Assembly: GCA_944392185.1 (NCBI GenBank)
Contig: CALXVW010000118.1
Coordinates: forward strand, 1-8,266
Length of the DNA stretch: 8,266 nt
Reading direction: 5' to 3'
From: an uncultured Alphaproteobacteria bacterium
Lineage (GTDB): Bacteria > Pseudomonadota > Alphaproteobacteria > RF32 > CAG-239
Below are positions 5,373 to 8,266 of this stretch, one piece after another. Both the position numbers and the translations under genes were made by a program. Numbering within the stretch: position 1 is the first letter of the stretch; each line of letters starts with the position of its first letter. The notes beneath the pieces are model-generated. The model made no database searches. It saw only the letters and a program-made list of their open reading frames with translations, and had not been told where the DNA came from.

Positions 5373-6719
5373 ATGACAAATATTCATATTATCGGCGCCG
5401 GTTTGGCCGGAAGCGAGGCTGCCTGGCAACTTGCCAACAGAGGCATTATTGTGACCATTCACGAAATGCGGCCTAAAAAAGCATCTCCCGCCCACAAAAC
5501 CGAATATTGCGCCGAGCTTGTTTGCTCCAATTCTTTGCGCTCTGATGATTGCTCTTGCTCCGCTGTGGGCCTGCTCCATGAAGAAATGCGGCGATTGAAA
5601 TCCCTCATCATGCAATGCGCCGATGCCTCAAAAGTTCCCGCAGGAGGTGCGTTGGCCGTTGACAGAGACGGCTTTGCTCAGATGGTGACACAAAAGCTCC
5701 GTCAACACCCCAATATTCACTTTGTCTCAGAAGAAATCACAGCCCTTCCCGTTAATTCTTCGGAGCGTTGGATTGTGGCAAGCGGACCTTTGACTTCTCC
5801 CTCTCTAATCGAGGCAATTTTATCGGAAGTTGACCACCAATCTCTCAATTTCTATGACGCTATTGCGCCGGTCATCTATAAGGACAGTATTGATTTTGAC
5901 AAGGCCTGGTATCAATCCCGTTATGATAAGGGAGACAAGTATGACTATATCAACTGTCCGCTTGATGAAGATGAATATTACGCCTTTGTCGAGGCCTTGA
6001 AAAGCGGTGATAAAGTTGAATTCCACGATTTTGAAAAAGCTGAATATTTTGATGGTTGTCTCCCAATTGAGGTCATGGCAGAAAGAGGTCCAGACACCCT
6101 GCTTTTTGGCCCGATGAAACCTGTCGGCCTCACCAATCCTCATACACCGAGACAAAAGCCCTATGCCGTGGTACAGCTACGCCAAGACAATAAAGAAGAT
6201 ACTCTGCGCAATATGGTCGGTTTTCAGACCAAGCTTAAACATGGCGAACAACAACGAATATTTAGAATGATTCCCGGACTTGAAAATGCCAGATTTGCAC
6301 GGCTTGGCGGCATACATAAAAACACATTTATCAAAAGTCCCATTCTTCTTGACAACTTCTTGCGTCTTAAAAAATCTCCCAACATATCTTTTGCCGGGCA
6401 AATCACCGGTTGCGAGGGATATATCGAGAGTGCCTCCATCGGCTGGTTGGCCGGATTTTTTGCCGCTTGTGAATTGAAAGATATCGAGCCCCTGCTGCCG
6501 CCCAAAGAAACCGCCATCGGCTCCATGCTTTATCACCTGCAGGATGACACCAATGTCGAAAACTTTCAGCCAATGAATATCAATTTTGGTTTATTCCCGA
6601 CTATCAGCGGAGAAACAACAATCAACGGCAAATTTAGAAAAATTAAAGGGGCTGAGAGAAAACAAGCTTATTGCCAACGCGCTTTGAATAAGATTGACGA
6701 ATGGATTAAATCACTATGA
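5373..6719 (+). CDS. trmFO: Methylenetetrahydrofolate--tRNA-(uracil-5-)-methyltransferase TrmFO
   Basis: Folate- and FAD-dependent enzyme that methylates U54 of the tRNA T-loop to 5-methyluridine, using methylenetetrahydrofolate as carbon donor. The product has 448 residues, within the family range of about 435-470. The dinucleotide-binding motif IHIIGAGLAGSEAA (4-17) starts the FAD domain. HEMRP (30-34) and ELVCSNSLRSDD (48-59) follow; Cys51 matches Cys53 of the Bacillus enzyme. FDGCLPIEVMAERG places Cys229 at the second conserved cysteine (Cys226 in Bacillus), and GPMKPVGL and GQITGCEGYIES (C-terminal FAD contact) are intact. The frame stays open upstream to 4929 only because it lies opposite the exported-protein gene. 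I chose ATG 5373 because the family starts directly before the GxGxxG strand and GGGA lies 9 bases before it; ATG 5358 is less likely. The stop overlaps the hpnC start as ATGA. Confidence 0.96.
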   Translation: MTNIHIIGAGLAGSEAAWQLANRGIIVTIHEMRPKKASPAHKTEYCAELVCSNSLRSDDCSCSAVGLLHEEMRRLKSLIMQCADASKVPAGGALAVDRDGFAQMVTQKLRQHPNIHFVSEEITALPVNSSERWIVASGPLTSPSLIEAILSEVDHQSLNFYDAIAPVIYKDSIDFDKAWYQSRYDKGDKYDYINCPLDEDEYYAFVEALKSGDKVEFHDFEKAEYFDGCLPIEVMAERGPDTLLFGPMKPVGLTNPHTPRQKPYAVVQLRQDNKEDTLRNMVGFQTKLKHGEQQRIFRMIPGLENARFARLGGIHKNTFIKSPILLDNFLRLKKSPNISFAGQITGCEGYIESASIGWLAGFFAACELKDIEPLLPPKETAIGSMLYHLQDDTNVENFQPMNINFGLFPTISGETTINGKFRKIKGAERKQAYCQRALNKIDEWIKSL

Positions 6720-7552
6720 GCAAAACTGCAAAAGATGAAAATTTTCCGATCGGACGCTTGGTTAGTCCCAAACTTCGTCCAATCGTACAAGCTTATTACG
6801 CCGCGGCCAGAAAAGCCGATGATATTGCTGACAATTATACCTTTTCTTGCCAACAAAAATTACAGCTCTTAAACGAGGAAGAAAAAAATTTCTTTGCCGC
6901 CAATGATACCGTGGCCGGAAATTTGGGGCAGATTTTTGTTGCCGAAAACCTCGACTGCCACCTCTACACAGATCTTTTGGAAGCTTTCAGGCGCGATGCC
7001 AAAGGTACGCCTATCGAAATTTGGGAACAGCTGCTTGATTATTGCAGATATTCTGCGGCACCGGTCGGTAGATTTATGCTTGCCATTCATGACGAATCGG
7101 CAGCGGCTTATCTGCCTGCAGAAACTTTATGCGCCGTCTTGCAAATAACAAACCATCTGCAAGATATGAAGGCGGATGCCTGCAATCTTAGACGTTGCTA
7201 CCTGCCGACCCAAATGATGAATAAATACGGCGTTGAATTTACCGATATTTGTCTAACCAAGGCCTCTCCTGCTCTACAAGCGCTTATCAAAGATATTATC
7301 ACCCGCCTCAAAGCCATGCTCAAAGATGCAAAAATCCTTTTTTCTTTGATTCAAAATCGGAGGTTGAAAGCCGAGCTCGGCGTTATCTTTTCCTTAACCA
7401 ATTCTATGTTAAAAAAAATAGAAAAAGGCGATGTAATTGCCTTGAGACCAAATTTAAATTTGTTTGATTGGCAGAAGGCTTTTCTGGCAGGAGTTTATCA
7501 GGGATTATTTACAAGGGTGAAATTGTGCAAAACCAACAACAAAATCAAATGA
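6716..7552 (+). CDS. hpnC: Squalene synthase HpnC (hydroxysqualene synthase)
   Basis: Member of the trans-isoprenyl diphosphate (squalene/phytoene) synthase family. In the HpnCDE route HpnD makes presqualene diphosphate, HpnC converts it to hydroxysqualene, and HpnE reduces that to squalene for hopanoids. The 278-residue product has the HpnC-type start ENFPIGRLVSPKLRPIVQAYY, the first aspartate-rich motif at Asp35-Asp36-x-x-Asp39 in RKADDIADN, and the second in NHLQDMKAD with Asp150 and Asp154, followed by the family's YLP. These residues bind the magnesium-diphosphate groups. The ENFP opening and NHLQD distinguish it from HpnD and phytoene synthase. The start overlaps the trmFO stop (ATGA, 6716-6719) with no strong ribosome binding site, so translation is probably coupled. 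The Cys- and Arg-rich NLRRCYLP is a little unlike the usual LDRVYLP. The enzyme is expected in the cytoplasm or at the inner membrane face. Confidence 0.92.
   Translation: MSKTAKDENFPIGRLVSPKLRPIVQAYYAAARKADDIADNYTFSCQQKLQLLNEEEKNFFAANDTVAGNLGQIFVAENLDCHLYTDLLEAFRRDAKGTPIEIWEQLLDYCRYSAAPVGRFMLAIHDESAAAYLPAETLCAVLQITNHLQDMKADACNLRRCYLPTQMMNKYGVEFTDICLTKASPALQALIKDIITRLKAMLKDAKILFSLIQNRRLKAELGVIFSLTNSMLKKIEKGDVIALRPNLNLFDWQKAFLAGVYQGLFTRVKLCKTNNKIK
7514..7527 (+). promoter_or_regulatory. Ribosome binding site favouring a GTG start for hpnD
   Basis: AGGGTGA (7514-7520) is followed by 4 bases and GTG at 7525. It matches the anti-Shine-Dalgarno better than anything before the competing ATG at 7549, whose upstream stretch is an A/C-rich run with no purine block. 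Confidence 0.5.
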
Positions 7553-8266
7553 AGAATATAAAAAAAATGGTGAAAAAATCCGGTACTTCTTTCTTTTGGA
7601 GTATGCGGATGTTGCCGACGCCTAAGCGTAATGCCATGTATACGATTTATGCTTTTTTCCGTCATATTGATGATATTGTCGACGGCGATGCTCCCGTTGC
7701 CGAAAAGCAAGAATTAATTGCGGCGTGGCGCCAAGAGCTTAATAATATCTATGATAAAAAAGTTCCAACAACCGAAATCGGACGCAAAATCTATAAAAAT
7801 TGTATGCGTTTTAAGCTCCCAAAAGAAGAGTTTATCCAGATGCTTGATAGTATCTCCATGGATTTACCCAATCCTTTGCAAGCTCCAAGTCTTGAAAAGT
7901 TCAACAAATATTGTCAAGGTGTGGCCGGCGTGCCCGGAAGTTTAACCTTGCGAATTTTTGGCTGCACGGATGAAAATCTGATTAAAAACCTTTCAACCAC
8001 TCTTGGCAGAGCTTTGCAAATCACCAATATTTTGCGCGACGTCAAAGAAGATGCGCAGGCCCAACGAATCTATATCCCCTCTGAAATGCTCGACAAAGCA
8101 AATATATCTTCTCGAGACCCTGAGGCCGTACTGTTTGATAAAAACTTGGCCATTGCCAGAGAGGAACTCTCTCAAGTCGCCGAAGATGACTATAAACAGG
8201 CTTTTGAATATATCAAACAACTTTCTCCCAAAGCCGCCCGTCCGATTAAAATGATGGCATATATTT
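7525..8266 (+). CDS. hpnD: Presqualene diphosphate synthase HpnD (partial, C-terminus outside window)
   Basis: Condenses two farnesyl diphosphates to presqualene diphosphate, the first step of the HpnD-HpnC-HpnE squalene route. The 247 complete codons show the family opening SGTSFFWSMRMLP, YAFFRHIDDIVD with Asp49, Asp50 and Asp53, CQGVAGVPGSL, and the second aspartate motif ITNILRDVKED with Asp172 and Asp176 (all numbered from GTG 7525), then RIYIP. RHIDDIVD and NILRD are typical of HpnD and phytoene synthase; the position directly after hpnC makes HpnD the best reading. The start is uncertain: GTG 7525 has a good ribosome binding site and a 28-base overlap with hpnC, whereas ATG 7549 forms an ATGA overlap with the hpnC stop and shortens the product by 8 residues. 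The full protein would normally be about 280 residues, so roughly 30 are missing. hpnE would be expected next. Confidence 0.9.
   Translation, partial: MQNQQQNQMKNIKKMVKKSGTSFFWSMRMLPTPKRNAMYTIYAFFRHIDDIVDGDAPVAEKQELIAAWRQELNNIYDKKVPTTEIGRKIYKNCMRFKLPKEEFIQMLDSISMDLPNPLQAPSLEKFNKYCQGVAGVPGSLTLRIFGCTDENLIKNLSTTLGRALQITNILRDVKEDAQAQRIYIPSEMLDKANISSRDPEAVLFDKNLAIAREELSQVAEDDYKQAFEYIKQLSPKAARPIKMMAYI

Noticed and set aside
5313..5615. Minus-strand frame over the 5' end of trmFO
   Set aside because: It runs antisense to conserved TrmFO motifs and has no supporting start signals or recognisable domain.
6177..6536. Two overlapping minus-strand frames within trmFO
   Set aside because: They are shadows of conserved TrmFO coding sequence on the plus strand.
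1..8266. tRNA genes, insertion sequences, CRISPR arrays or prophage genes
   Set aside because: No cloverleaf-like or GTTCRANYC-type segment, terminal inverted repeats, transposase motifs or spaced direct repeats were seen; the window is almost fully covered by core genes.

Overview
The window looks like chromosomal DNA from a moderately AT-rich alphaproteobacterium. It carries the class-defining cell-cycle regulator CtrA and the ChpT phosphotransferase that feeds it, together with a flagellar export ATPase, a CheR methyltransferase, TrmFO and the HpnC/HpnD pair of squalene (hopanoid precursor) synthesis. I cannot name genus or species; a low-GC, uncultured or host/sediment-associated lineage in the Rhodospirillales-like part of the class is only a guess. 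No RNA genes, mobile elements or CRISPR arrays were seen, and no intergenic gap exceeds 200 bases.

Layout. (1) 1-1167, minus: fliI, GTG start, C-terminal end cut off by the window edge. (2) 1168-1362: divergent control region with an 18-bp perfect palindrome made of TTAA boxes and a good sigma70-type promoter for ctrA. (3) 1363-2052, plus: ctrA. (4) 2067-2097: 13-bp-stem terminator between two convergent units, probably used from both sides. (5) 2103-5218, minus: tight four-gene operon read leftwards, in transcription order a secreted protein of unknown function, chpT, a single-domain response regulator and cheR, with gaps of 3-9 bases. (6) 5219-5372: second divergent control region in which two back-to-back promoters appear to share one -35 element. 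(7) 5373-8266, plus: trmFO, hpnC and hpnD, joined by overlaps; hpnD runs off the right edge.

How the genes fit. In well-studied relatives the phosphate path is CckA to ChpT to CtrA, and CtrA controls flagellar and cell-cycle genes. Here ctrA, chpT and fliI lie within about 4 kb, with chpT co-transcribed with an orphan response regulator and a CheR. This suggests a locus linking the CtrA relay to motility and chemotaxis. The right-hand operon is metabolic: tRNA U54 methylation followed by the first steps of squalene formation.

The most notable points are the TTAA palindrome between fliI and ctrA, the response regulator with Arg in place of the near-invariant Lys, the unknown exported protein heading the chpT operon, and a CtrA that lacks the Ala-Ala tail of the Caulobacter protein. 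I see no clearly new multi-gene system.
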